Numbered from the stretch's first letter, positions 7,345 to 17,063 are shown. The stretch: DNA of 64,000 bases from an uncultured Oscillospiraceae bacterium (GCA_934646185.1 CAKUEH010000011.1:7910-71909), one strand, 5' to 3'. A program made the numbers and translations. The notes: generated from the sequence alone by a model not told the origin.

Positions 7345-8592
7345 CTATCCCGTAATATCCTCATACAGCGCCCACATGGCGTCGACGGTGCATTCGGAGA
7401 AGCGGTTCTGGCCGGCGAGCTCGCTGCTGTAGCCGTCCAGAAGCATCGGACGGTAGGTGTACCAGCCGGTGTTCGGGTTGCGGAGGATGACGTTGACGGT
7501 CGGCTTGAGATCGTATTCCGACACATGCGTGCCGTCCGCGTCCTTGACGATGGTGACGCTGGCCATGCCGCCGAGCAGATTCATTTTATCCTTCTGGTGC
7601 GACAGGAAGTTTCCGAGGCTGTAATAGACCGGCACGTCGCGGCCGTCGGAGGCTGTGAGCAGCTCGACCGGCTGGAGCGTGTGCGTGTGTCCGCCGATGA
7701 TCAGATCCGCGCCCGCGTCTGCCATCTCCTGCGCCCAGGTGAGCTGGCTGTTGTCCGGGCTGAAGGTGTCCTCCGTGCCCCAGTGCGGGAAGACGATGAC
7801 AAAGTCCGCCTCCTGCTTTGCCTGTTCGATGCGGCCGCAGACCGTCTCCCGGGTGGAGAGCGTGTCGACCATCCAGCGCTTTTCGGGCATGGAGTTGTTG
7901 AAGCCGTAGGTGAAATTCAGCATGGCGATGCGGATGCTGTTTTTCTCGACGATGGGGATCGCCGCCGCGTCCGCTTCCGTGTCATGGATGCCGAGCGTGG
8001 TGATCTCCGGATAGGTCTCATGGAAATAGGACAGCGTGTCCGTGATGCCGGTCTCCTTTTTGTCATAGCAGTGGTTGCTTGCAAAGGTCACGACGTTGAA
8101 GCCCGCATCGGCCAGCGCGTCAGCGACCTCGATGGGCGAGCCGAAGACCGGATAGCTCTCGATCAGCTCGCGATCCTTGACCAGGATCGTCTCCTGATTG
8201 ATGCAGGCCAGATCGTACTGCCGGACGATGGGGCGGATATCGTCAAAGAACGGCGTGAAGTCATAGCCGCCCTCCGGCGTCTGCGCGGACCAGTAGACGC
8301 AGTTGTGGATCAGATCGTCGCCCAGCGCCATGAGCGTCACGCTGGATTCCGCGGGCGCTTCCTGCACGGGCTGCTCCTGCGGCTCCGGCTCCTGCACGGC
8401 CGGCTCTGTTTGCACGGTCGGTTCTTCAGCAGGCGCGGAAGCGCTCCCGGCGACAGCCTTCGCGTCGGACATGCGCGGCGTGAATGCCGCCCGCACGACC
8501 CACATACCGCCGAAAATAACGGCGGCCAGCAGAAGCAGGATCAGGATAAGACCCAGGGTAAAGGAGGGCTTTTTGTTCGGAGCTGCGGACAT
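7345..8592 (-). CDS. CapA family poly-gamma-glutamate-type metallophosphatase, membrane anchored
   Basis: The 415-residue protein has one N-terminal membrane segment (about residues 10-32), a Pro/Glu/Gln-rich linker, and an extracellular CapA domain. The domain shows ALGDDLIHN, CINQETILV, FASNHCYDK, FPHWGTE and IGGHTHTLQP, the metal-binding blocks of the calcineurin-like superfamily. CapA proteins take part in poly-gamma-glutamate or related capsule export, but no capB or capC is nearby, so its substrate is unknown. An in-frame GTG lies 9 bases upstream, but AAAGGA is correctly spaced only for the ATG at 8592. It follows the GH3 gene by 25 bases, in one operon. Confidence 0.88.
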   Translation of the reverse strand: MSAAPNKKPSFTLGLILILLLLAAVIFGGMWVVRAAFTPRMSDAKAVAGSASAPAEEPTVQTEPAVQEPEPQEQPVQEAPAESSVTLMALGDDLIHNCVYWSAQTPEGGYDFTPFFDDIRPIVRQYDLACINQETILVKDRELIESYPVFGSPIEVADALADAGFNVVTFASNHCYDKKETGITDTLSYFHETYPEITTLGIHDTEADAAAIPIVEKNSIRIAMLNFTYGFNNSMPEKRWMVDTLSTRETVCGRIEQAKQEADFVIVFPHWGTEDTFSPDNSQLTWAQEMADAGADLIIGGHTHTLQPVELLTASDGRDVPVYYSLGNFLSHQKDKMNLLGGMASVTIVKDADGTHVSEYDLKPTVNVILRNPNTGWYTYRPMLLDGYSSELAGQNRFSECTVDAMWALYEDITG

Positions 8593-8617
8593 GATGCGCA
8601 CATCCTTTCAGATTGAT

Positions 8618-9976
8618 TTATGAAATGATCCCGTATTCCGCCTTGACGGTCAGAATGCGCAGGACGCTCTCGTCGATGCGGGCCTGCGAAAGCGTCCCGT
8701 CGGCGACGGCGGCCTTGACCGCGTCAAACGCGGCCTGCAGATCAGACGGCATGAGGATCATATCGCATCCGGCGGCAAGGGCCTTGACGGCGGCCTCGCC
8801 CGCAGAATAATGGTCGGTGATGGAGGCCATGGAGTGGGAGTCCGTGATGATGACGTTCCGGTAGTCCAGTTTGTCGCGCAGGATATCCGTCACGATGGAC
8901 GCGCTCAGATCGGCGGGCGTGTCGCTGCCGGTGACGTTCGGATAGGACAGATGCGAGACCATGACGAACGGGACGCTTCCCTCCGAGGCGATGATCGTCT
9001 GGAAGGGGATCAGGTCGCAGGCTTCCAGCTCGCCGAGCGTTTTTTCAACGACCGACGTGCCGTTGTGGTCGTCGACCGTAGCGCTGCCGTAGCCGGGGAA
9101 GTGCTTCAGGCACGAGACGATGCCCTCGGCCCGCAGGCTCTTGACGATCACGCCCGCGAGCGACGCGCACAGCTCCGCGTCGGAGCCGAACGAGCGGCTG
9201 GCGATGACGCTGTCCGCGCCCTGCGCAACGTCCGCGACCGGGGCAAAGTCCAGATTGAAGCCCAGCGCGTGCAGCCCGCCGCCGATGTCCTGCCCGGCGG
9301 CATAGACCGCGGCCGGATCCTGCTGCTTGCCGAGCGAGCGCATGTCGCCGACGGACGGCACGCCCATCTCCGGGTTGCTGCCGACGCGGCTGACCGTGCC
9401 GCCCTCCTCGTCCACGCCGAGAAAGAGCGGGATCTTCGCATAGGACTGCGTGTTTTCCAGCAGTGCGACGGTCTGCTCGCGGTCTTCGAGATTCTTCGCG
9501 AAATACACGATGCCGCCGACCGGATACTGCGCCAGCGCCTTTTTTGTCGCCTCACCGGCGACAGTCGCGGTATTGACGTTTGTGATGGCCTCCGGCGTCA
9601 CGAAGAACAGCTGCCAGAGCTTTTCCTCGTCCGTCATGGTGTCGAGGAGCACCTGCGCCGTCTGCTGCGCGCCGGAAACGGTCATATTGTCCGGGACCTC
9701 CGGATTCTCCGTGCTTTCCTGCGGCTGCGCGTCCGAATCTTCCGGCTGCGCCGCCTCCGCCTGGTCGGGAAGCTCGCCCTCATAGGGTTCTTCGCGTTCC
9801 GGTTCAACGGTCGTCGGCTCAGATGAGAACACGCCGTCCGTCTGAATGGTCTCAGCCTGCTCGGGCTTCTGCTTTTCCGGGAGCGTCTTCCACAGAAGCA
9901 CGCCCACGCCGGCCAGCAGCGCGACGCAGAACAGAACGGCAAGCACGGCGGGTAATTGACTGCGGGGATGATCCAT
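8618..9976 (-). CDS. nagZ: GH3 beta-N-acetylhexosaminidase, NagZ-type, membrane anchored
   Basis: This is predicted to release terminal N-acetylglucosamine from peptidoglycan fragments outside the cell. One membrane segment (about residues 8-30) and an acidic linker precede the GH3 barrel. The barrel has VDEEGGTVSR, LKHFPGYG followed by VDDHN, which supplies the His of the NagZ Asp-His dyad, and ITDSHSM, which holds the nucleophile Asp near residue 380. No second GH3 domain is present, as in single-domain NagZ enzymes. It lies between the DUF1846 and CapA genes in the same orientation with short gaps. Confidence 0.9.
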   Translation of the reverse strand: MDHPRSQLPAVLAVLFCVALLAGVGVLLWKTLPEKQKPEQAETIQTDGVFSSEPTTVEPEREEPYEGELPDQAEAAQPEDSDAQPQESTENPEVPDNMTVSGAQQTAQVLLDTMTDEEKLWQLFFVTPEAITNVNTATVAGEATKKALAQYPVGGIVYFAKNLEDREQTVALLENTQSYAKIPLFLGVDEEGGTVSRVGSNPEMGVPSVGDMRSLGKQQDPAAVYAAGQDIGGGLHALGFNLDFAPVADVAQGADSVIASRSFGSDAELCASLAGVIVKSLRAEGIVSCLKHFPGYGSATVDDHNGTSVVEKTLGELEACDLIPFQTIIASEGSVPFVMVSHLSYPNVTGSDTPADLSASIVTDILRDKLDYRNVIITDSHSMASITDHYSAGEAAVKALAAGCDMILMPSDLQAAFDAVKAAVADGTLSQARIDESVLRILTVKAEYGIIS

Positions 9977-9988
9977 AGCGGTGATACC

Positions 9989-11470
9989 TCACTTGTGGTA
10001 GAGCGTGTGCGACTGATAGACCGGCTCGAACGTGACGTTCATGCCGAGCCGCTTGAACATGCCCTCGTCGACGGAGGAGAGAATGACGGACGAATGCACC
10101 TGACTGCCGCGCAGGGAAGCCAGCGCCTCCATCGCGAGCTCGGCGGTCGGATTCGTCACGGCGCTGATGGACAGCGCGATGAGCACCTCGTCGGTGTGCA
10201 GGCGGGGATTGGAATTGCCCAGATGCTCGATTTTCAGATGCTGGATGGGCGCGAGAACCATCGGGGCGATGAGGTTCACGCGGTCGTCGATCCCGGCGGA
10301 GAGCTTGATCGCGTTCAGAAGCGCGGCGCACGACGCGCCCATCAGGCCGGAGGTCTTGCCGGTGACGAGCCGTCCGTCCGGCAGCTCGATCGCTGCGGCG
10401 GGCGCGCCCGTTTCCGCGGCCTTGGCCCGTGCGGCGGGGACGGTTTTGCGCATGGACACGTCCAGATGCAGCGAATTCATCAGCATTTCCTGCTTGCGCA
10501 GCTCATCGGGCATGGCGATGCCCTTTTTGACCGCGCAGGCGGAGGCAAAATACCGCCGGATGATCTCCTGATACGACGCTTCGCGGCAGGCCTCGTCGTC
10601 ACAGATGGCGAAGCCCGCCATGTTGACGCCCATGTCCGTCGGGCTCTTATACGGGCACTCGCCGAAGATGGAACGGAAGATCGTCTCGAGCACCGGGAAG
10701 ATCTCGATATCGCGGTTATAGTTGACCGTCGTTTCGCCGTAGGCTTCGAGATGGAAGGGGTCGATCATGTTGACGTCGGCCAGATCGGCGGTCGCGGCCT
10801 CATAGGCGAGGTTGACCGGGTGCTTCAGCGGCAGATTCCAGATGGGGAACGTCTCATACTTGGCGTATCCCGCGTTCACGCCGCGCTTGTGCTCCTGATA
10901 GAGCTGGCTGAGGCAGGTCGCCATCTTGCCCGAGCCGGGGCCGGGAGCCGTGACAATAACGATGGGGCGGCTGGTCTCGATATATTCATTTCTGCCGTAG
11001 CCGTCGTCGGAGACGATGAGACCAATATTCGAGGGATAATCCGCGATGGGATAGTGCCGGTAGACCTTCACGCCCAGCGCCTCCAGCTTGCGCTGGAACG
11101 CCTCCGCGGCCTGCTGGCCGGCGTACTGCGTGATGACGACGCTGCCGACGTAGAGCCCGATGGAGCGGAACGTGTCGATCAGGCGCATGACGTCCAGATC
11201 GTAGGTGATGCCGAGATCGCCCCGGCGCTTGTTCATTTCGATGTGCGCGGCGTTGATGGCGATGACAATCTCCGCCTGATCCTTGAGCTGCAGCAGCACC
11301 TTCATCTTGCTGTCCGGCTGGAAGCCGGGCAGGACGCGCGAGGCGTGATAGTCGTCGAACAGCTTGCCGCCAAATTCCAGATAGAGCTTGCCGCCGAAAT
11401 GCGCGACGCGCTCCAGGATCCGTTCGGACTGCAGCTTCAAATACTTCTGATTGTCAAATCCAATTTTCAT
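9989..11470 (-). CDS. DUF1846 family protein
   Basis: The 493-residue cytoplasmic protein matches the DUF1846 family over its length; MKIGFDNQKY at the start, VTAPGPGSGKMATCLSQLY in the middle and a conserved NMAGF block are the recognisable parts. The GPGSGK block resembles a nucleotide-binding loop. Crystal structures exist for the family, but I know of no established reaction. It is the first gene of the minus-strand group with the GH3 and CapA genes, and has its own divergent promoter. Confidence 0.88.
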   Translation of the reverse strand: MKIGFDNQKYLKLQSERILERVAHFGGKLYLEFGGKLFDDYHASRVLPGFQPDSKMKVLLQLKDQAEIVIAINAAHIEMNKRRGDLGITYDLDVMRLIDTFRSIGLYVGSVVITQYAGQQAAEAFQRKLEALGVKVYRHYPIADYPSNIGLIVSDDGYGRNEYIETSRPIVIVTAPGPGSGKMATCLSQLYQEHKRGVNAGYAKYETFPIWNLPLKHPVNLAYEAATADLADVNMIDPFHLEAYGETTVNYNRDIEIFPVLETIFRSIFGECPYKSPTDMGVNMAGFAICDDEACREASYQEIIRRYFASACAVKKGIAMPDELRKQEMLMNSLHLDVSMRKTVPAARAKAAETGAPAAAIELPDGRLVTGKTSGLMGASCAALLNAIKLSAGIDDRVNLIAPMVLAPIQHLKIEHLGNSNPRLHTDEVLIALSISAVTNPTAELAMEALASLRGSQVHSSVILSSVDEGMFKRLGMNVTFEPVYQSHTLYHK

Positions 11471-11536
11471 AATCTTTCCCTTATCCCGTGCGCGGCAGAG
11501 ATCTCCGCCGTTTTTGTACCATACTTCACATCATAT

Positions 11537-11565
11537 ATCATAAACCGAAACCGAAAACTTTGCAA
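11537..11565 (-). promoter_or_regulatory. SigA-type promoter of the DUF1846-GH3-CapA group
   Basis: On the minus strand TTGCAA (11560-11565) and TATGAT (11537-11542) are 17 bases apart, about 67 bases before the DUF1846 start. Confidence 0.65.
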
Positions 11566-11638
11566 TCACCAAACAGAAAAACGCAAAAATTTTCCCCACC
11601 CACGAACGCCGCATATTCCGCGCGCTTTGCGGCAAACC

Positions 11639-11667
11639 TTGACTTTGAAGCGAAAAAAACGTATACT
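11639..11667 (+). promoter_or_regulatory. SigA-type promoter of the topoisomerase genes
   Basis: TTGACT (11639-11644) and TATACT (11662-11667) are 17 bases apart, 59 bases before the GyrB-like start codon. Confidence 0.75.
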
Positions 11668-11726
11668 ATATCTAATTATAGTGGGCGGAATGCCCGTTAC
11701 AGCACGAAATATTGTGAGGAATCCGC

Positions 11727-13706
11727 ATGAAACAACAAAAAGCCTACGGAAACGAGTCCATCTCGTCTTTGAAGGGCGCGGACCGCGTCCGGCTGCGGCC
11801 GGCGGTCATTTTTGGCTCCGACGGCCTCGAAGGCTGCGAGCACGCCGTCTTTGAAATTCTGTCCAACGCCATCGACGAAGCGCGCGAGGGCTACGGACGG
11901 CAAATTCTCGTCACGCGCTATGAAGACCATTCCATCGAAGTCGAGGACTTTGGCCGCGGCTGTCCGGTCGACTGGAACGAAAAAGAGGGAAAATACAACT
12001 GGGAGCTCGTCTTCTGCGAGCTCTATGCGGGCGGCAAGTACCAGAACAACGCGGGCGGCGATTATGAATTCTCGCTGGGCCTGAACGGCCTCGGCTCCTG
12101 CGCCACGCAGTATTCATCCGAGTATTTTGACGCGACCGTCCGCCGCGACGGGTTCAAATACACCCTGCACTTCGAAAAGGGCGAGCTCGTCGGCAAAATG
12201 AAAAAGGAGCCGACGGACCGCAAGGCCACCGGCTCCGTCTTCCGCTGGAAGCCGGATCTGGCCGTCTTCACCGACATCAACATTCCGAAGGAATACTTCG
12301 AAGACACGCTCAAGCGGCAGGCCGTCGTCAACGCGGGCGTGACGTTCACGTTCCGCGATCAGGAAAACGGGAAATTCGTCAAGACGGATTACTGCTATCC
12401 CAACGGCATTCTGGATTATGTCAACGAGATCGCGGGCGAGCAGACGCTCACCATGCCGCAGTTCTGGGAGGCCGAGCGCAAGGGCCGCGACCGCGAGGAC
12501 AAGCCCGAGTACAAGGTGCGCATCTCTGCCGCCCTGTGCTTCTCCAACCGCGTCAACCGTCTTGAATACTACCACAATTCCTCGTGGCTCGAGCACGGCG
12601 GCGCGCCGGAAAAGGCCGTCAAAAACGCCTTTGTCTACGCCATCGACGCCTACTGCAAGCAGTCGAACAAATACACCAAGTCGGAATCGAAGATCACGTT
12701 CCAGGACGTGGCTGACTGTCTGGTGCTGGTGACCAACTGCTTCTCCACGCAGACCTCGTATGAGAACCAGACGAAAAAGGCCATCACGAACAAATTCGTG
12801 CAGGACGCCATGACCGAGTTTTTCCGCGACCGTCTGCACGTCTATTTCATCGAAAACAAGCAGGAGGCCGACCGCATCGCCGATCAGGTGCTCATCAACA
12901 AGCGGAGCCGCGAATCGGCGGAAAAGGCCCGCCTGAACATCAAGAAAAAGCTGACCGGCAGCCTCGATATCGCGAACCGCGTGCAGAAATTCGTCGACTG
13001 CCGCACGAGGGACGTGTCGAAGCGGGAGATCTATATCGTCGAGGGCGATTCTGCGCTCGGTTCGGTCAAGCTCTCGCGCGACGCGGAATTTCAGGGCATC
13101 ATGCCCGTGCGCGGCAAGATCCTGAACTGCCTGAAGGCCGATTATGACCGCATTTTCAAGTCCGATATCATTACCGACCTCATCCGCGTGCTCGGCTGCG
13201 GCGTGGAGGTGCAGACGAAAAAGACGAAGGATCTGTCCGCGTTTGATTTGGAAAACCTGCGCTGGAACAAGGTCATCATCTGTACCGATGCCGACGTCGA
13301 CGGCTACCAGATCCGCACGCTGATCCTGACCATGATCTACAGGCTCTGCCCGACGCTCATTCAGGAGGGCTATGTGTATATCGCGGAATCCCCCCTCTAT
13401 GAGATCACCTGCAAGGACAAGACGTGGTTTGCCTACACCGACGCGGAAAAATCCGAGATCGTCAAAAAGCTCGAGGGCAAAAAGCTCTCCATCAACCGCT
13501 CCAAGGGCCTTGGCGAAAATGACCCGGAAATGATGTGGATGACGACCATGAACCCCGCCACGCGCCGCCTCATCAAGGTCATGTCCGAGGACATGGAGCG
13601 CACCATGCAGATCTTCGACCTGCTGCTGGGCGACAATTTACAGGGAAGAAAAGACCACATCGCCGAAAACGGCTACAAATACCTCGACCAGCTGGACGTG
13701 TCGTAA
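11727..13706 (+). CDS. Type IIA topoisomerase B subunit, divergent GyrB/ParE-like
   Basis: This is the ATPase and TOPRIM subunit of a DNA gyrase or topoisomerase IV, 659 residues. The GHKL ATPase keeps the Mg-binding Glu-Asn pair in EILSNAIDEA, with VEDFGRGCPV where most enzymes read DNGRG. The TOPRIM domain has IVEGDSALGS and CTDADVDGYQIRTL, so the acidic catalytic residues are present. The usual EGDSAGGSA and DGAHIRTL are altered, and the N-terminal RKRPGMYIG is replaced by RLRPAVIFG. The partner A subunit follows after a repeat. It is probably the topoisomerase IV-like paralogue; gyrase proper should lie elsewhere. Confidence 0.9.
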   Translation: MKQQKAYGNESISSLKGADRVRLRPAVIFGSDGLEGCEHAVFEILSNAIDEAREGYGRQILVTRYEDHSIEVEDFGRGCPVDWNEKEGKYNWELVFCELYAGGKYQNNAGGDYEFSLGLNGLGSCATQYSSEYFDATVRRDGFKYTLHFEKGELVGKMKKEPTDRKATGSVFRWKPDLAVFTDINIPKEYFEDTLKRQAVVNAGVTFTFRDQENGKFVKTDYCYPNGILDYVNEIAGEQTLTMPQFWEAERKGRDREDKPEYKVRISAALCFSNRVNRLEYYHNSSWLEHGGAPEKAVKNAFVYAIDAYCKQSNKYTKSESKITFQDVADCLVLVTNCFSTQTSYENQTKKAITNKFVQDAMTEFFRDRLHVYFIENKQEADRIADQVLINKRSRESAEKARLNIKKKLTGSLDIANRVQKFVDCRTRDVSKREIYIVEGDSALGSVKLSRDAEFQGIMPVRGKILNCLKADYDRIFKSDIITDLIRVLGCGVEVQTKKTKDLSAFDLENLRWNKVIICTDADVDGYQIRTLILTMIYRLCPTLIQEGYVYIAESPLYEITCKDKTWFAYTDAEKSEIVKKLEGKKLSINRSKGLGENDPEMMWMTTMNPATRRLIKVMSEDMERTMQIFDLLLGDNLQGRKDHIAENGYKYLDQLDVS

Positions 13707-13718
13707 GACACGCCTCCC

Positions 13719-13879
13719 AAGGCTCCCCTTGGGCCCAAGGGGAGCTGGCCCGAAGGGCCTGAGGGGATTCGAACGTAACAAACTTCGGAGCACTCTAAAA
13801 TCTGCAACAGATCCCCTCCGGCATTTGCTTCGCAAATGCCACCTCCCCTTACCGCGCGGAGCGCGGCAAGAGGAGGCTT
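13719..13879 (+). repeat. Palindromic repeat family A, 161-bp copy between the topoisomerase genes
   Basis: This copy has exactly the length of the copy at 7170 and the same order of hairpins; the second module here is GGCCC-GAA-GGGCC. It fills the gap between two genes that are expected to be cotranscribed, so it either lies in the mRNA or separates two transcripts. Confidence 0.9.
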
Positions 13880-13909
13880 TGAGGAACGAACGATAAGGAA
13901 CGATCAACT

Positions 13910-16147
13910 ATGCCAAAGAAAAAACAACCGGAGAGCAAAAAGCATGACGACCCGAATGTGATGGGCCTGCGGGCGGAGGTGCTCGAGCAGCCGATCTGTC
14001 AGACGCTCGAGTCCAACTACATGCCCTACGCCATGTCGGTCATCGTCTCGCGCGCGATCCCGGAGATCGACGGCTTCAAGCCGTCGCACCGCAAGCTCCT
14101 GTATACCATGTACGAAATGGGACTTCTCACGAAGCCCCGCACGAAATCCGCCAACATCGTCGGCCAGACGATGAAGCTGAACCCGCACGGCGACTCCGCC
14201 ATCTACGATACGATGGTCCGCCTCGCCCGCGGCAACGAGACGCTGCTGCACCCGTTTGTCGATTCCAAGGGCAACTTCGGCAAGGTCTATTCGCGCGATA
14301 TGGCCTACGCCGCCTCGCGTTATACCGAGGCAAAGCTCGAGCCCATCTGCGCCGAGCTGTTCCGCGACATTGACGCCGATACCGTTGATTTTGTCGACAA
14401 TTACGACGGCTCCATGCAGGAGCCCGTCCTGCTCCCGACCACGTTCCCGAACGTGCTGGTCTCGGCCAACATGGGCATCGCCGTCGGCATGGCGTCGAAT
14501 ATCTGCTCGTTTAATCTGGCCGAGGTCTGCCGGACGGCGGTCGCGCTCATCAAAAACCCGGACGCGGAGCTTCTCGACACGCTCCCGGCCCCGGATTTCC
14601 CGACGGGCGGCGAAATTCTCTACGACCCCGCCCAGATGCAGCAGATCTACGAGACGGGCCGCGGCTCGTTCCGCCTGCGGGCAAAGTGGCGCTATGTCAA
14701 AGAGGGGAACATGATCGAGATCTACGAGATCCCCTATACGACCGCCACGGAGATCATTCTGGACAAGGTCGCCGAGCTCATCAAGGCCAATAAGATCCGC
14801 GAGATCAGCGACATGCGCGACGAGACCGACCTGAACGGCCTCAAGCTCACCGTCGACTTAAAGCGCGGCGCAGACCCCGACAAGCTCATGCAGAAGCTGT
14901 TCAAGACGACGACCCTGCAGGACGCCTTCGGCTGCAACTTCAATATTCTCATCGCCGGCATGCCGCGCGTGATGGGCGTGCGTGAAATTTTCTCCGAGTG
15001 GACGGCCTGGCGCACCGAATGCGTCCGCCGCCGGCTCTATTTCCAGATGAACAAGAAGAAGGACAAGCTGCACCTTCTCAAGGGCCTCGGCAAGATCCTT
15101 CTCGATATCGACAAGGCCATCCGCATTATCCGCGAGACCGAGCTCGACGCGGAGGTCGTGCCGAACCTCATGATCGGCTTCGGCATCGATCAGATGCAGG
15201 CGGAATACGTCGCGGAGATCAGGCTGCGCAACATCAACAAGGAATTCATCCTGAACCGTCTGAAGGAGACAGAGTCTCTTGAAAAGGAGATTGCCGACCT
15301 CGAAGCGACGCTGGGCTCTGAAAAGAAGGTGCAGGCGCTGATCTGCAAAGAGCTTGAGCAGGTCGCGCAGAAATACGGCAAAGAGCGCAAAACGACCCTT
15401 GTCTACGACCATGAGCTGCAGCAGGAGCCGGACGACGAGCCGGAAAACGACTATCCCGTCACGGTATTTGTATCCCGCGAGGGCTATTTCAAGAAGATCA
15501 CGGCGCAGTCGCTGCGTATGTCCGGCGAGCAGAAATTCAAGGAGGGCGACGGCCTGCTCCTGACTCGTCCGGCGCAGAACAGCGAAGAGCTGCTGGTCTT
15601 TACCGACAAATATCAGGTCTACAAGACGCGCATCTCCGATTTTGCCGACGGAAAAGCCTCCACGCTCGGAGATTTCCTGCCCGGCAAGCTCGGCTTCGAC
15701 GAGGGCGAGAGCTTCCTGACGGTCATTTTCCCCGAAAAATATGAGGGAAATCTGCTCTTCGTGTTCGAAAACGGCAAGGCGGCGAAGGTCGCCATGAGCT
15801 GCTATGACACCAAATCCAACCGCAAGCGGCTGACGGGCGCATACTCCGACAAGAGCCAGATCAGGGCCGTGATCGATCTGCCGGAGGAAAAGCAGATCGC
15901 CGTCCGCGCGACGGACGGGCGCGTGCTCGTGTTCTCCACGGCTCAGCTCGCCGCCAAGACCACGCGCGCCACGCAGGGCGTCGCCGTGATGAGCCTCAAA
16001 CGCAAGGCCGTCGTCGAATCGGCTGTGGAGCTGGAAAAAACATCGATCACCAACGTGGGCCGCTACTCGGCCCGGACGCTGCCTGCAGCCGGGGCGCTCA
16101 TCCGCGAGGAGGACACCGGCGAAACGCAGATGAAGCTGGATATTTGA
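13910..16147 (+). CDS. Type IIA topoisomerase A subunit, divergent GyrA/ParC-like
   Basis: This is the DNA-cleaving subunit, 745 residues. The winged-helix region reads FKPSHRKLLYTM, then LNPHGDSAIYDTMVRLA, which keeps the Ser and Asp of the quinolone-sensitive loop although the usual YHPHGD has Asn for His. The catalytic Tyr is in ASRYTEAKLEPI. A coiled-coil arm and a short C-terminal propeller region follow; no GyrA box (QRRGGKG) is visible, which fits a ParC-like rather than a supercoiling enzyme. The start has AAGGA 9 bases upstream. It pairs with the GyrB-like gene before it. Confidence 0.9.
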   Translation: MPKKKQPESKKHDDPNVMGLRAEVLEQPICQTLESNYMPYAMSVIVSRAIPEIDGFKPSHRKLLYTMYEMGLLTKPRTKSANIVGQTMKLNPHGDSAIYDTMVRLARGNETLLHPFVDSKGNFGKVYSRDMAYAASRYTEAKLEPICAELFRDIDADTVDFVDNYDGSMQEPVLLPTTFPNVLVSANMGIAVGMASNICSFNLAEVCRTAVALIKNPDAELLDTLPAPDFPTGGEILYDPAQMQQIYETGRGSFRLRAKWRYVKEGNMIEIYEIPYTTATEIILDKVAELIKANKIREISDMRDETDLNGLKLTVDLKRGADPDKLMQKLFKTTTLQDAFGCNFNILIAGMPRVMGVREIFSEWTAWRTECVRRRLYFQMNKKKDKLHLLKGLGKILLDIDKAIRIIRETELDAEVVPNLMIGFGIDQMQAEYVAEIRLRNINKEFILNRLKETESLEKEIADLEATLGSEKKVQALICKELEQVAQKYGKERKTTLVYDHELQQEPDDEPENDYPVTVFVSREGYFKKITAQSLRMSGEQKFKEGDGLLLTRPAQNSEELLVFTDKYQVYKTRISDFADGKASTLGDFLPGKLGFDEGESFLTVIFPEKYEGNLLFVFENGKAAKVAMSCYDTKSNRKRLTGAYSDKSQIRAVIDLPEEKQIAVRATDGRVLVFSTAQLAAKTTRATQGVAVMSLKRKAVVESAVELEKTSITNVGRYSARTLPAAGALIREEDTGETQMKLDI

Positions 16148-16178
16148 TATCTGACAGGGAATAGGGGAGGACGACGGA

Positions 16179-17045
16179 TTGAAACGTGAAACGCTCAAGA
16201 CCATCTGGCAGATGGGATGGAAGATCACCCTCGGCTGCGCCATTTTCGCGCTCGGCTTCGATCTGTTTCTCGAGCCGAACAGTCTGAACGTCGGCGGCAT
16301 GAGCGGTCTTGCGATGGTGCTGCGCGAGCTTCTGGGCTTCGGCCAGATCGGCGTGATGACCATGCTTCTGAACGTGCCGCTGTTCATTCTCGGCGCGCGC
16401 AAGCTGGGAAGAAAATTCCTGTTCGGCTCGCTGGCCGGTATGCTCCTGAGCTCCGCGTTCATCGATCTGTTCGCGTTTATCCCCGCGCCGAAGACCGAGA
16501 TCCTGCTCGACAGCCTCTACGGCGGCATCCTCGTCGGTCTCGGCCTCGGTCTCGTGTTCCTGTCCGGCGCGACGACGGGCGGTTCCGACATCGCGGCCAA
16601 GCTCCTGCGCCGCCGCTTCCGCTCGGCCAGCCTCGGCAAGGTCATGCTGGCTATCGACCTGTTTATCATCACGCTGACCGGCGTCGTGTTCCATGATCTT
16701 TCCAAGACGCTCTACAGCGCGCTGCCGCTGGCAGCGGCGTCGTTCGTGATGGATCAGCTGCTCTACGGGCTCGATCATTCGACCGTCGCGCTCATCATCT
16801 CCGAGCAGTATCAGACTGTTTCCGCGCAGATTGCCGCCCGGCTTGACCGCGGCGCAACCGTGCTCGAGGGAAGCGGCAGCTATACCGGCAATCACCGGCC
16901 CGTCCTGATGTCGGCTGTCCGCCAGAAGGAGCTGCCGGAGCTCAAATCCATCGTGCGGGAGATCGACCCCGACGCGTTCGTCATCCTGCTGCCCGCGCAC
17001 CAGATCCTGGGCGAGGGCTTCCGCGGCGCGGGCGAAGAATTATAA
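16179..17045 (+). CDS. YitT family membrane protein
   Basis: The 288-residue protein has a TTG start with AGGGGAGG correctly placed. About five or six membrane segments carry the YitT signatures LNVGGMSGLA near residue 37 and SGATTGGSDI near residue 128. A C-terminal cytoplasmic DUF2179 domain includes GSGSYTG and a final block with PAHQILGEGF. The function is not established; some relatives are linked to ion or metabolite transport. It lies 31 bases after the GyrA-like gene and 18 bases before the next lipoprotein, so all may share a transcript. Confidence 0.92.
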   Translation: MKRETLKTIWQMGWKITLGCAIFALGFDLFLEPNSLNVGGMSGLAMVLRELLGFGQIGVMTMLLNVPLFILGARKLGRKFLFGSLAGMLLSSAFIDLFAFIPAPKTEILLDSLYGGILVGLGLGLVFLSGATTGGSDIAAKLLRRRFRSASLGKVMLAIDLFIITLTGVVFHDLSKTLYSALPLAAASFVMDQLLYGLDHSTVALIISEQYQTVSAQIAARLDRGATVLEGSGSYTGNHRPVLMSAVRQKELPELKSIVREIDPDAFVILLPAHQILGEGFRGAGEEL

Positions 17046-17063
17046 CGGCAAGGAGGGACTGCT

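Noticed and set aside
7345..8592. Capsule (poly-gamma-glutamate) synthesis locus
   Set aside because: Only a CapA-like protein is present; capB, capC and capE are absent from the neighbourhood, so a capsule cannot be claimed.
9956..11854. Open frame of 632 codons on the plus strand opposite the DUF1846 gene
   Set aside because: It is an antisense shadow produced by the GC-rich codon use of the minus-strand gene; its product is a Arg/Gly/Val-rich string without domains, it lacks a ribosome binding site and it runs on into the next promoter.
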